This document shows positions 34,501 through 41,945 of a DNA stretch of 58,201 nucleotides, one piece after another. The first letter of the stretch is position 1, and every line of letters starts with the position of its first letter. The notes beneath the pieces are model-generated. The model saw only the letters and a program-made list of their open reading frames with translations, made no database searches and was not told the origin of the DNA. Made by a program: the position numbers and the translations under genes. Origin of the DNA: Candidatus Thermoplasmatota archaeon (lineage in GTDB: Archaea; Thermoplasmatota; Thermoplasmata; RBG-16-68-12; JAGMCJ01); the NCBI GenBank assembly GCA_022848865.1, contig JAJISE010000007.1, forward strand, positions 1-58,201, read 5' to 3'.

Positions 34501-35880
34501 CAAGTCCTCAACTTGACCGATGATTTCGTCGCCCACGTCTTCATGATCGATTGGAGCAAGAACTACGACCGTTCCGATGTCGCGCTGACGAACTCCACCA
34601 GCAGGAGCAGGACACGCAGTCCGGAGGGCGATGATATCGTGCTGAACGAGATAAGGCCTGACAAGAAGAAGAGCGAGTGGTTCGAACTCGCCAATCCAAC
34701 GGACAGCGAGATTGACATCTCCGGATGGGAGGTCACGGTGGATGGAATCACGGTATACACATTTCCCCAGGGGACAACGATCGGGGCCTTTGGCAGTGGC
34801 AACGAGTACCTCGCAGTGGATGTTAGTGGGGACAAGCTCCCTGACGGAGGGGCCAATGTCAAGCTGGTCAACGGGACCTCAGACATTGACGAGATAGACT
34901 ACCCAAGCACCAAGGTGTCCGAGAGCTGGTCCAGATACAGGGAGTCCGAGACGGACAAGCCCCTCGATACTGACAGCGTCAATGATTGGTACATCTCGAA
35001 ATCTTCCACGAAAGGAGAGATGAATGATCAGACCAAACCTTCCATGGTTGTGAAGAAGATTGCGGACAAGATCTCCGCAGCCCCCGGTGAGGAGGTCGTC
35101 TACACTATCTACTACAACAACACAGGGTCAAGTAGGGCAAAGAGCGTCTGGCTGAACGATACCCTTCCGGATGCTGTGACCTACATCTCTTCGAGCAAGG
35201 CGTACTTATCAAGGAGCGGGAACACGTATCGGTGGTTCTTCAACAACGTTCCGTCCAAGTCCGAGAACTCCTTCACAATTACGGTCCAGGTGAACGACAC
35301 GGCCGCGGATCAAGCGGTTCTTGCGAACTTCATCACTCTGAACTACACGAACAACAATAATGTCTGGCAACCAGGCTCCGACTCCACAACGTCCTTCACA
35401 GTGTCGCGCCCCATAATAACCATAGTCAAGACTGTCGACAAATCCATCGCTCAGCCCGGCGACACGTTGAACTACACTATCTACTACAACAACACAGGCT
35501 CAGCGAACGCAGCTCACGTATGGGTGAATGACACCCTTCCAGACAACGTGACCTTCCAGTCCTCGAGCGATCCTTACGAGTCCCAGACCGGGAGTACCTA
35601 CGTCTGGCATTTCACAGATGTCGCACCAGGTTCTCATTCATTCACGATTACGGTCACCGTTGACCTCGATGTGCCACCCGGGATCACACTGGTCAACTAC
35701 GCCTTCCTGAACTACACGACACAGAACTCGTACGGATTGGAGGGATCTTCGGGTTCGGCGTCGACCTACATCCCTGAATTCCAGGACATGGTCATGCCTC
35801 TAGCCACGATTCTGGCGGTCTTTGTCCTCATCAGAAGAAGGAGGGTGGCTGACGGCGTTCCGCGGACCAACGACCGTTAA
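31510..35880 (+). CDS. Giant surface protein with cytoplasmic HhH/zinc/TPR head and PEF-CTERM-like tail
   Basis: 1456 residues. An N-terminal double helix-hairpin-helix (ISGVGKKRAKRLIEEGF, VAGVGWELATRVKDFF; 1-64), a four-Cys zinc ribbon (CPVCG...CSSCG, about 75-95), an acidic linker, TPR-like helices (about 165-290), about fourteen Asn-Gly-Leu/Val repeats (about 320-390), then one membrane span (about 403-432). Outside: DOMON-like modules beginning IDGHFDDWS (about 437) and VDGAFADWNG (about 757), an Asp-rich calcium-binding stretch (about 837-885), a lamin-tail-like domain (about 1040-1150), two DUF11 repeats (about 1178 and 1304) and IPEFQDMVMPL plus a span and RRRR, a PEF-CTERM-like ending. 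The TATA at 31478 suggests a short leader. The outer part resembles the protein at 1-5840. Confidence 0.85.
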   Translation: MEESFISLLSEISGVGKKRAKRLIEEGFSSVDSILSADVEDIAMVAGVGWELATRVKDFFEEKFLQENLPFVCPVCGSSVETDDTRCSSCGTVLPARKELEMESLDSLLEELEKDIPLDEEEVPEDVGEEEGEPKILARDFLERWKRIQEGEELPRAQKIEEQISHYGRLLDVDPTLERAWLKKAELLVELGRYDEAIECYDRASELNPEMEEQYKLEVLNVLRSKGDVSLVPEAEEEISDEDADAIERAIRHYDALLRLDPSLKMAWQTKGELLEKLGRQDEAVECYGRAIGSATLERVRNIREMATLSQRDVLSRRSVGKGLINGLGRTNGLVNGLVNGRVNGLVNGLVNGVGRVNGLVNGLVNGVGRVNGLVNGLINGNGLINGRAGRVRPMEIPRGPSRWSRGLVGVAALLTFLILMPMLGSILFAPAGTTIEIDGHFDDWSVLSTRSSPIFLDDSSDQLENADINIVSYRLFRQLNRGYVYAEVEGSFFNGAGQEGLDNLFLFIDSDGDSSTGYEAGDLGVDDLVRLSGWNNSCTGSGSMEFSPSRGRDNWHGFRQDGSASCAVEHNKLEAVFSLPNNGARMLLATMDILGNMDVGDAIVETDRGALTVDVETVAPEVVTQLEFPALSLIMRVQATALSTLSLDFSTRGNLSDDLVTVALYQDSNVNGVWDASDALLGTSDVASGIVQFQLNTSSSPLTGNVTLFAVAQLTSMPETHSFGLRLDSVVANSTVLIREGFLTNSYILSPPEVTVDGAFADWNGSYQMDGNDDVIRIDPGDATVNENIDLRNYSLHRAENVSFYLDVDRLGRMLGGNLIPASYERPGPYIPPYLDSDRDTVPDDLDGPNGIYRFDFDNDGTSDISEGGDVDGDGEQDHPFGDDYWLETVLPSNFTEPYAGESVRIYIGPAPARVSEGMDRVVVYLDRDGPSTGLRTIADGQFVGYDFMLLVVGKGGSINSTGVYVYNQSSEIPWELSSPLDAATDSIRMELGVPAQVLNLTDDFVAHVFMIDWSKNYDRSDVALTNSTSRSRTRSPEGDDIVLNEIRPDKKKSEWFELANPTDSEIDISGWEVTVDGITVYTFPQGTTIGAFGSGNEYLAVDVSGDKLPDGGANVKLVNGTSDIDEIDYPSTKVSESWSRYRESETDKPLDTDSVNDWYISKSSTKGEMNDQTKPSMVVKKIADKISAAPGEEVVYTIYYNNTGSSRAKSVWLNDTLPDAVTYISSSKAYLSRSGNTYRWFFNNVPSKSENSFTITVQVNDTAADQAVLANFITLNYTNNNNVWQPGSDSTTSFTVSRPIITIVKTVDKSIAQPGDTLNYTIYYNNTGSANAAHVWVNDTLPDNVTFQSSSDPYESQTGSTYVWHFTDVAPGSHSFTITVTVDLDVPPGITLVNYAFLNYTTQNSYGLEGSSGSASTYIPEFQDMVMPLATILAVFVLIRRRRVADGVPRTNDR
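32536..32619 (+). repeat. Perfect 42-bp tandem duplication in the Asn-Gly-Leu region
   Basis: Two identical 42-base units (32536-32577 and 32578-32619), each encoding VNGLVNGLVNGVGR, lie inside the larger Asn-Gly-Leu/Val repeat tract (about 32476-32690). Exact identity at the DNA level suggests recent expansion, and the tract length may vary between strains. Confidence 0.9.
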
Positions 35881-35929
35881 AGCGGCACGATTCACCGCCG
35901 CTCAAGGGATTGCTCCCAGCGAGCAATGG
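35881..35929. terminator. Two stem-loops between convergent surface-protein and 5S genes
   Basis: AGCGGC (35881) can pair with GCCGCT (ending 35902), and ATTGCTC (about 35909) with GAGCAAT (ending 35927). They lie between the stop codon of the surface protein and the 3' side of the 5S gene and could end or stabilise either transcript. Confidence 0.4.
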
Positions 35930-35967
35930 CTAGCGTACCTGGGCCAACAGTCCGAGACCCTCTCAAG

Positions 35968-36087
35968 GAGGGTTAGGCTTCCCGTGGGCTCGCGCTCCAC
36001 AGTACCGGAGAGAACGTGGGCGGGCTTAACTTCTGGGTTCGGGATGGGACCAGGTGTATCTCCGCCACTCTGGCCGTCATACCAACC
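35968..36087 (-). rRNA. rrf: 5S ribosomal RNA, unlinked to 16S/23S
   Basis: The reverse strand carries the strongly conserved 5S core: GGCCAGAGTGGCGG, the segment CCATCCCGAACCCAGAAG, TTAAGCCCGCCCAC and GGTACTGTGGAGCGCGAG. GTGGCGG pairs with CCGCCCAC as helix II. The 5' end is set near 36087 by the promoter. The 3' end is uncertain: a short GGTTGG/CCTAACC pairing closes it near 35971, but the normal longer helix I is not found. The neighbours are protein genes. An isolated 5S is usual in Thermoplasma-like archaea. Confidence 0.85.
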
Positions 36088-36105
36088 AGCTGATTACTCA
36101 CCACC

Positions 36106-36122
36106 GTATATAACCTTTTTCA
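36106..36122 (-). promoter_or_regulatory. Strong promoter of the 5S rRNA
   Basis: On the reverse strand GAAAAAGG (BRE) is followed directly by TTATATAC (TATA), centred about 23 bases before the predicted 5S 5' end. It is one of the best archaeal promoter matches in the window and fits a highly expressed RNA. Confidence 0.8.
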
Positions 36123-36187
36123 AATCCATCGTGTCCGCTCGCGTTCCACGCCTCCCAAACAAAGAAGTCGGTGCATTCTGGCGGGAA

Positions 36188-37111
36188 CTAGGCAAACAGG
36201 GAGAACAGTCCGAAGAGCAGGTTGCCGAGGACGAAGGAGAGTGCGAAGGAGATCGTCAGGGGCACGATGAAAGGGATCTGGGGGGTCACCCAAACCCGGT
36301 CGTGACCCGCCGCAATCAGCTTCTGGGCCTCCTCCTCTATGTTCCTGCTGCGTCTTGGAAGGAGCTCCCTGACCAGCTTTCCGTCCTCGACTCTCTGCAT
36401 CAGCCAAACGAACTTCGGTAGATCCCTTAGGTCCGTCTTGTAGCCAAACAGCCCCTCGGGCAGCTTCAGATCGCCCTTCGAGAGGTTGTAGATCAGGAAC
36501 GCGAGAGGTGCGAAGACCATCAGGAGTGCCGCGTTGAGCAGGGCTACCAGCGCGAATGGAAACGCAATGCTGAACCCGCTCAGCTCGCCCCAACCCAAGA
36601 GAGGAAACCCGTGGAATGCTGGGTACATTGGGACCAGGATGGCTATGGCCATGAACGATTTCGCGTCCGCGCCTCCCCTAAGAAGCCCTGTCATGTAGAA
36701 GACGTAGGCCATGAGAATCATCGCCGGAATCGTGAGCAGTTGGAGGAACTTCGTGAGGGCCTCCCCTCCGATCTGGAGGAAATGGTATAGCAGGAATGCG
36801 ATGACGACCAGAGCCAACACGTAGAGGACGATTACGGTTGCCCTGAGCCAGTTCTCCGGGATCTCAAGGATCGTGTCTCTGTCCCAGAAAACGTCGAAAT
36901 ACATGATCGCCACGGGCACGAGGATCAGATGGTGATGGAGAGAATATCCGTTCGAAAACATCTGCGCTTCGAGGACTGCGATGGCGCACAGGCCCATCAG
37001 AACCCACACGATGTTCGAGACCCTTCTCGTTCTCATGTCGGAGACCGACCCGTAAACAAGGAAGAACAGACCGAGGACGAGCCTTAGGATGTCCAATTCC
37101 TCCATGCACAT
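36188..37111 (-). CDS. Archaeal prepilin (type IV pilin/archaellin) peptidase, A24 family
   Basis: About 308 residues with several membrane spans. The two catalytic Asp residues are visible in SVSDMRTRRVSN (first cytoplasmic loop) and GGADAKSFMA (the family's G-x-D motif). This enzyme removes the short leader from type IV pilin-like proteins at the membrane. The start is ATG 37111 or ATG 37105: a TATA (CTTTTTAATTT, about 37126-37136) would make either nearly leaderless. An insertion between spans and a C-terminal span enlarge it beyond the usual 230-250 residues. No pilin operon is adjacent; possible substrates are the small proteins at 18506 and 19025. Confidence 0.85.
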   Translation of the reverse strand: MCMEELDILRLVLGLFFLVYGSVSDMRTRRVSNIVWVLMGLCAIAVLEAQMFSNGYSLHHHLILVPVAIMYFDVFWDRDTILEIPENWLRATVIVLYVLALVVIAFLLYHFLQIGGEALTKFLQLLTIPAMILMAYVFYMTGLLRGGADAKSFMAIAILVPMYPAFHGFPLLGWGELSGFSIAFPFALVALLNAALLMVFAPLAFLIYNLSKGDLKLPEGLFGYKTDLRDLPKFVWLMQRVEDGKLVRELLPRRSRNIEEEAQKLIAAGHDRVWVTPQIPFIVPLTISFALSFVLGNLLFGLFSLFA

Positions 37112-37163
37112 CGATAGCGACTCCAAATTAAAAAGATAGTGGTATGGTTACGACCCGCAAGAG

Positions 37164-38159
37164 TCACGTGAGTGTCAGACCAAGACCTTCCGCAAACCTG
37201 TGCGCCTCGTTGAACTCGCGATTTGTGATTCGTCTTCCTATCTTCTCATGATAGAATGCCTTGTGCTCAGGTCTGTACTGGTCCATGACGTTGACCACTA
37301 TCTTGCTCGTGTCCAGGTTCTCCTTCACCCACCTGAGGATCGGTTTGGTGCAGCACTCGACGTGTCCCGGCATCACGAGGTGTCTCATGACGATCTCTGC
37401 GTGCTCGTTCGCCAAGCTGTGGTTTCTCGTCACGATTTCCCAATAGTTGGGAGCGTCCGAGAGCTCTTCTCCGCATTCGCCAGGCCCGTACTTGAAGTCA
37501 GAGAGATACACGTCGACGACTCCGCGAAGAAGAGTCATAGTCTCTCTCGACATGTACATGTTCGAGTTCCAGACTTGGGGCAACGGCGCGGAGCACACCC
37601 GCAGGACCTGTAGTATGTATTCAAGGTTCGGCGTTGGTTCCCCGCCCACCCAGTTGACGTTCCTAACATTGCCGGCCATCCTCTCTATGTCGCGGGAAAG
37701 GACCTCCGCTGGAATGCATCTTCCCGCATTTCGCTGACTTATGTCCCAGTTCTGGCAGAATATGCATCTGAAAGTGCACCTGCTGAAGAAGATCGTGTAC
37801 GAGGGGATGATGTCCGGCTCCTCTCCCCAATGGACGAACTTGGAAGCCACTCTGGCCTCTTCTGCTTTGCAGTAGCCTTTCTCTCCCGCCAGTCGGTTCA
37901 CTCCACAAGACCGCTCACAGAGATGGCAGCTCTCCATGATCCTTCGGGCGAGCTCGATCTTCAGATCGATCAGGGTCTTTCCCGGGTCGGGGATCTTGCC
38001 CTCCGCCTCCAAGAAGGTGCCGTGATCCGCCCAGAGCGTGGGAGTATCCTCCGTGAGATCCGAATCTATGCCCTGGGCAGCCTCTGCGAGGAACGCGGGG
38101 AGTCTATCCCCACTCAAGATGGAAAAATAGTTGGAAAGAACCTGCCTGGAGCTCTTCAC
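37164..38159 (-). CDS. Radical SAM protein, PflA-like (COG1313 type)
   Basis: 331 residues. The 4Fe-4S cluster motif is CTFRCIFC (C-x3-C-x2-C) near residue 128, preceded by a second Cys set (CHLCERSC...GYC, about 78-96), which is typical of this PflA-related group. WVGGEPTP is the SAM-binding GGE motif. Its substrate is not known. GTG 38159 is the longest start; a TATA-like element lies very close to it, so a start a few codons later is possible. It shares the 88-base gap with the divergent transporter gene. Confidence 0.85.
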   Translation of the reverse strand: MKSSRQVLSNYFSILSGDRLPAFLAEAAQGIDSDLTEDTPTLWADHGTFLEAEGKIPDPGKTLIDLKIELARRIMESCHLCERSCGVNRLAGEKGYCKAEEARVASKFVHWGEEPDIIPSYTIFFSRCTFRCIFCQNWDISQRNAGRCIPAEVLSRDIERMAGNVRNVNWVGGEPTPNLEYILQVLRVCSAPLPQVWNSNMYMSRETMTLLRGVVDVYLSDFKYGPGECGEELSDAPNYWEIVTRNHSLANEHAEIVMRHLVMPGHVECCTKPILRWVKENLDTSKIVVNVMDQYRPEHKAFYHEKIGRRITNREFNEAHRFAEGLGLTLT

Positions 38160-38247
38160 GACATTTTATGGCCGCGTCAGATGAAAAACCTTATGGTCCA
38201 GCCTCCGAAAGATTTTATACACCTCGATATTGTATATCCGACTCTCC

Positions 38248-40524
38248 ATGAACCGTGAGGATACGACACCTGAAGTTGAGATTCAGCTCAGCCGTAATCT
38301 GGGTCTTCTAGATGTCACCATGATAGGGATAGGCGGGATGATCGGGGCGGGCATCTTCGTCCTCATGGGGAGTGCATCCTCCGTGGCTGGTAGCGCAGCC
38401 ATTATCGCCCTTGCTCTAAACGGATTGGTGGCATTGATTACCGCACTCTCCTATGCCGAGCTTGGCTCCGCCTTTCCCGCCGCCGGCAGCGTCTACATCT
38501 GGGCAAGGGAAGGCCTCCCGCCTCCTGCGGGCTTCTTCAGCGGGTGGACGTCGTGGATCGCTGCCACGATTGCATGCAGTCTCTACGCGGTTGGGTTCGG
38601 CAGTTTCGCCGTATTCGCCCTTGGCCCCGAAGTTGCGGGGGTCATCCAGGATTCCCCATATTGGCTCGTCCAGATTATCGCGGTTCTCATCGTCCTGACC
38701 TTCGTCTTCATAAACTACTTCGGCGTCGAGACGACCGGAAAGACCGAGTCGTGGCTTACGGCGGCAAAGGTGGGCATACTTGCGGTTTTCGTCTTGGGCG
38801 GATTCATAGCCATCTTCGGCGATCCTGCACATTTGAACGATTTCGTTGATGACTTTGTCGGTCAGAACGTGTCCAGCGTCTTCCTGGCCATGGGCCTCAC
38901 GCTCATCGCGTTTCAGGGATTCGAGATCATCGCTCAGTCTGGCGAAGAAGTCAAGAACCCGAAAAGGAACATCCCCAGAGCGATATTCATCTCAATCGGA
39001 GTTGTCGTCCTTCTCTACGTGCTCACGTTCTTCGTCTTCTATGAACATCTGGTGGACCCAAGATTCATGGATTCCAATTCCCCCGAACTCGCGATGATTC
39101 GGGCAGCAAACGGGATCATCCCCGTAGGTGGTTCAGCACTGATGCTTGCGGGAGGCTTTCTTGCCACAACTTCCGCATTGAATGCAACTGTCTATTCCTC
39201 CTCGAGGGTTTCGTTTGCCATGGGCAGGGATGGAACCATCCCTCATCGACTGGGGAAGATCCATCCGGTAAGGAGAACACCTGCCAATGCGATACTGACA
39301 AGCGGTCTTATCATAGGCATGATGGCCGTGCTCCTTCCCATAGAGCAGATCGCCGCATCGGCATCCGTGATGTTCCTCCTGCTCTTCACCCTCGCGAATG
39401 CATCTGTGATATCCCTGAGGAAGAAAAGGCCCGATCTGGACAGAGGGTTCAAGGTTCCGTTTGTCCCCGTCGTGCCGCTGATAGGTATCGTCCTGAATAT
39501 CTCTCTTGCTGCCTACATCTGGTTCTTGGAACCTCTGGAGGGAGACTTCGGTCCCGGTCAGATTGCGTGGTATGTAGCGCTGACGTGGATTCTCATTGGA
39601 TTGGTGATCCATTACCCGACGGGCGGTAGGAGGGAGATTACTGAGATCAAGCCTGCCCGAAGGGTCGAGGTCCTCGAGGTTCTCTCCAAGGGAACCGCCA
39701 AGATAGACAAGAAGAAGTACAGGGTCATGGTCCCGATCAAAGGACCTGAGGATATGCCCTTGGTCGATTTCGGAGCTTCTCTGGCGGAAGACAGGAATGG
39801 AGAGCTCACCATACTCAGCGTGTTCGACGTCCCGAAAGCCACGCCCTTGAAGTCAGTGGGCTACGGACAAGTGAACTCGTCGATAAGAGAAATGGGTCGT
39901 CTAGAGAGGTCCGCAAGGAAGAAAGATGTCAAGGTCCATGCGCTCCTCAAGATCTCGCACGATGTCTACGAGGCCATCATCCGGACCATCGAGAACGAGG
40001 ACGTGAACCTCATAGTCCTTGGATGGACGGGCGGGGTGCCAACTCATCGAAGGATATTCGGAACCAACATAGACTACCTGGTGCAGAGGGCACCTTCGGA
40101 TGTCGTAGTCTTCAAGTACAAAGGCATGCCCGAGACGCTCGACAGCATACTCCTTCTCGCAGGTCATGAATGGCACGCCTCGCACGCCGCAGAACTGGCC
40201 TCCAGCATCGCAAAGAGATCTGAGGCAACCATCACCGTCCTTGGTGTGGTGACGGACGCAAGCAAGAGGAGAATGGACGAGAGGGCCGTCGAGAGACTGT
40301 CAACGATCTGCCGCGAGAACGGTGTCGGCGTGGACACCAAGGTAGTGACCTCCCGGGAGTACGTCCGCACTGTTGTAGCCGAGTCCAAGAAGCACGATTT
40401 GCTGGTGATGGGTGCCAGCGCATATTGGCCTCTCAAGAAATACGTCTTCGGGCCGATACGGGACGACATCGCTGCAAGAACGGAGACACCGATTCTCATG
40501 TTGAGAAAGGTGAAGACTAGTTGA
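38248..40524 (+). CDS. APC-family amino acid transporter fused to Usp domains
   Basis: 758 residues from ATG 38248 (MNREDTTPEVE), fitting a TATA (GATTTTATAC, about 38209). Residues about 15-450 are an APC permease with twelve or so spans and the conserved GIGGMIGAGIFVLMG motif in span 1. Residues about 480-620 and 630-758 are two universal-stress-protein-like domains (VMVPIKGPEDMPLVDFGASL; LLVMGASAYWPLKKYVFGPI, with the G-x9-G-type ATP loop). Known homologues are amino acid or cation-amino acid exchangers with a cytoplasmic Usp regulator. Its end overlaps the convergent MscS gene by 8 bases. Confidence 0.9.
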   Translation: MNREDTTPEVEIQLSRNLGLLDVTMIGIGGMIGAGIFVLMGSASSVAGSAAIIALALNGLVALITALSYAELGSAFPAAGSVYIWAREGLPPPAGFFSGWTSWIAATIACSLYAVGFGSFAVFALGPEVAGVIQDSPYWLVQIIAVLIVLTFVFINYFGVETTGKTESWLTAAKVGILAVFVLGGFIAIFGDPAHLNDFVDDFVGQNVSSVFLAMGLTLIAFQGFEIIAQSGEEVKNPKRNIPRAIFISIGVVVLLYVLTFFVFYEHLVDPRFMDSNSPELAMIRAANGIIPVGGSALMLAGGFLATTSALNATVYSSSRVSFAMGRDGTIPHRLGKIHPVRRTPANAILTSGLIIGMMAVLLPIEQIAASASVMFLLLFTLANASVISLRKKRPDLDRGFKVPFVPVVPLIGIVLNISLAAYIWFLEPLEGDFGPGQIAWYVALTWILIGLVIHYPTGGRREITEIKPARRVEVLEVLSKGTAKIDKKKYRVMVPIKGPEDMPLVDFGASLAEDRNGELTILSVFDVPKATPLKSVGYGQVNSSIREMGRLERSARKKDVKVHALLKISHDVYEAIIRTIENEDVNLIVLGWTGGVPTHRRIFGTNIDYLVQRAPSDVVVFKYKGMPETLDSILLLAGHEWHASHAAELASSIAKRSEATITVLGVVTDASKRRMDERAVERLSTICRENGVGVDTKVVTSREYVRTVVAESKKHDLLVMGASAYWPLKKYVFGPIRDDIAARTETPILMLRKVKTS

Positions 40525-41863
40525 CAAGGGACTTTATGCCAGCTTCCAGGAAGACATCCTGAACGCAGTAGATCAGTTTGCTGTTGATTGCCTTCATGGT
40601 CTCTGGCTTGTCGGTATAAGCGAGCAGTTGATACAGTACGAGCCCATCATCGATGTTCTTGGCGAAGACCCTCGGTTTCGGCTCATCCACAATCCCATCT
40701 GTCTTGTCCGCCGCCTTCATGAGGAGTTCCTCGACCTTGGCGTGCGGGATGTCGAACCCGACTCTCGTCTCCACGGCCATGGCGTAGGTTTCCGATCTGC
40801 TGAAATTCACGGTTCTCTTTCCGATCAACTCGCTATTCGGAACACTGATAATCTCTCCCCTGAGCGTCTCCACCTGCGTCAGGGCAAGGCCTATGTTCTT
40901 GATGTCGCAGACGAGATCATCCAGAATCTTCACTCTGTCGCCCTCATCGAACGGATCCGACATCATGAGCCCGATTCCCGACAAGGCATTCCTAATAGTA
41001 TCGATTCCCACGTAAATGCCAGCGAGGGCGAGGAGCACGAACACGACCGCCGCGAGTATCACCTCAAGTGGGTCCAGAAGCACCGAGAGGATCAAGAAGA
41101 CGAGAACGACCACCGCTGCTCCCCAGATGATGTATCTGGAAAGCCTCCTCAGGAGCTCGATTACACGCGGAGGGAACTTCTTGCTCCTTCGCCTCATGTC
41201 CTCGAACAGCGACGATGTGAGCCGCAAGATGATTAGCGTCACTGCGATTACAACGACGACCATCGCACCTATATGCGGGAGATTGACAGCCTGGATCGGA
41301 TACAGAATGATCTCGTTCACCCAGTCCCTCACGCCTTCCACACCGGCTCCGCCGATGAGCCAAAGCCCGCCAAGCCCGGCGATCAACCCTCCCAGCACAT
41401 ATATGAGGTACTTGAGGAAGAGCTCAACGAATCCAAGGGCCTCAAGGCCAACGAGGCCTTCCTGTCTTCTCTCGACCGACATCCGCAGATATTCCGCAAA
41501 CCTCCTCAACATGTTCGCGAGGATGACCGTGATCAGGAGGACCACGACAACGAAGAGGATTGGCAGGATGAGGCTGTTCAAGACTAGGAGGAACCCTTCC
41601 TCTCCAGACTGCATGTACACTATGAGAAGAACGAGAACGCCCAGGATGCCCACCCACATCCACTGAACAATCGATCTTATTATGTCCAGGGCCCTGTTGT
41701 CTAGGTACTTGCTCTCGTGCATCTTGAGATACTCGAAGTACCTCGTCAACCATGCGAGACCGTACATCCACACAACTATGAGTAGGATTATCGCCACGAG
41801 CCACGGACCGAATTCCGTGAGGAAACCAACAACTGGATCTAGGAGGGAAAGCGTGAACGCCAT
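40517..41863 (-). CDS. mscS: MscS-family mechanosensitive channel
   Basis: About 448 residues. Several N-terminal spans are followed by the pore-lining helix and the beta domain signature (GIYVGIDTIRNALSGIGLMM, FDEGDRVKI, ISVPNSELIGKRTVNFSR) of MscS channels, which open under membrane tension to release solutes. The start is set at ATG 41863 (MAFTLSLLDPVVG) because a TATA (CTTTAATAATG, about 41884-41894) leaves a leaderless mRNA. ATG 41884 would overlap that TATA. Confidence 0.88.
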   Translation of the reverse strand: MAFTLSLLDPVVGFLTEFGPWLVAIILLIVVWMYGLAWLTRYFEYLKMHESKYLDNRALDIIRSIVQWMWVGILGVLVLLIVYMQSGEEGFLLVLNSLILPILFVVVVLLITVILANMLRRFAEYLRMSVERRQEGLVGLEALGFVELFLKYLIYVLGGLIAGLGGLWLIGGAGVEGVRDWVNEIILYPIQAVNLPHIGAMVVVVIAVTLIILRLTSSLFEDMRRRSKKFPPRVIELLRRLSRYIIWGAAVVVLVFLILSVLLDPLEVILAAVVFVLLALAGIYVGIDTIRNALSGIGLMMSDPFDEGDRVKILDDLVCDIKNIGLALTQVETLRGEIISVPNSELIGKRTVNFSRSETYAMAVETRVGFDIPHAKVEELLMKAADKTDGIVDEPKPRVFAKNIDDGLVLYQLLAYTDKPETMKAINSKLIYCVQDVFLEAGIKSLVN

Positions 41864-41945
41864 CCGATTGAGATTATGCAGCATTATTAAAGCCTTTTCG
41901 GAGGTTTTCCCAAAGCGGAGAATGAGCCTCTGGCTCGAAAAAGCA

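Noticed and set aside
35822-36421. Coding frame across the 5S region
   Set aside because: It covers a conserved 5S rRNA and the end of two real genes, with no protein-like features.
37164-38159. Glycyl-radical activating enzyme with its partner
   Set aside because: It resembles PflA-type enzymes but no glycyl radical enzyme is nearby, so no substrate is assigned.
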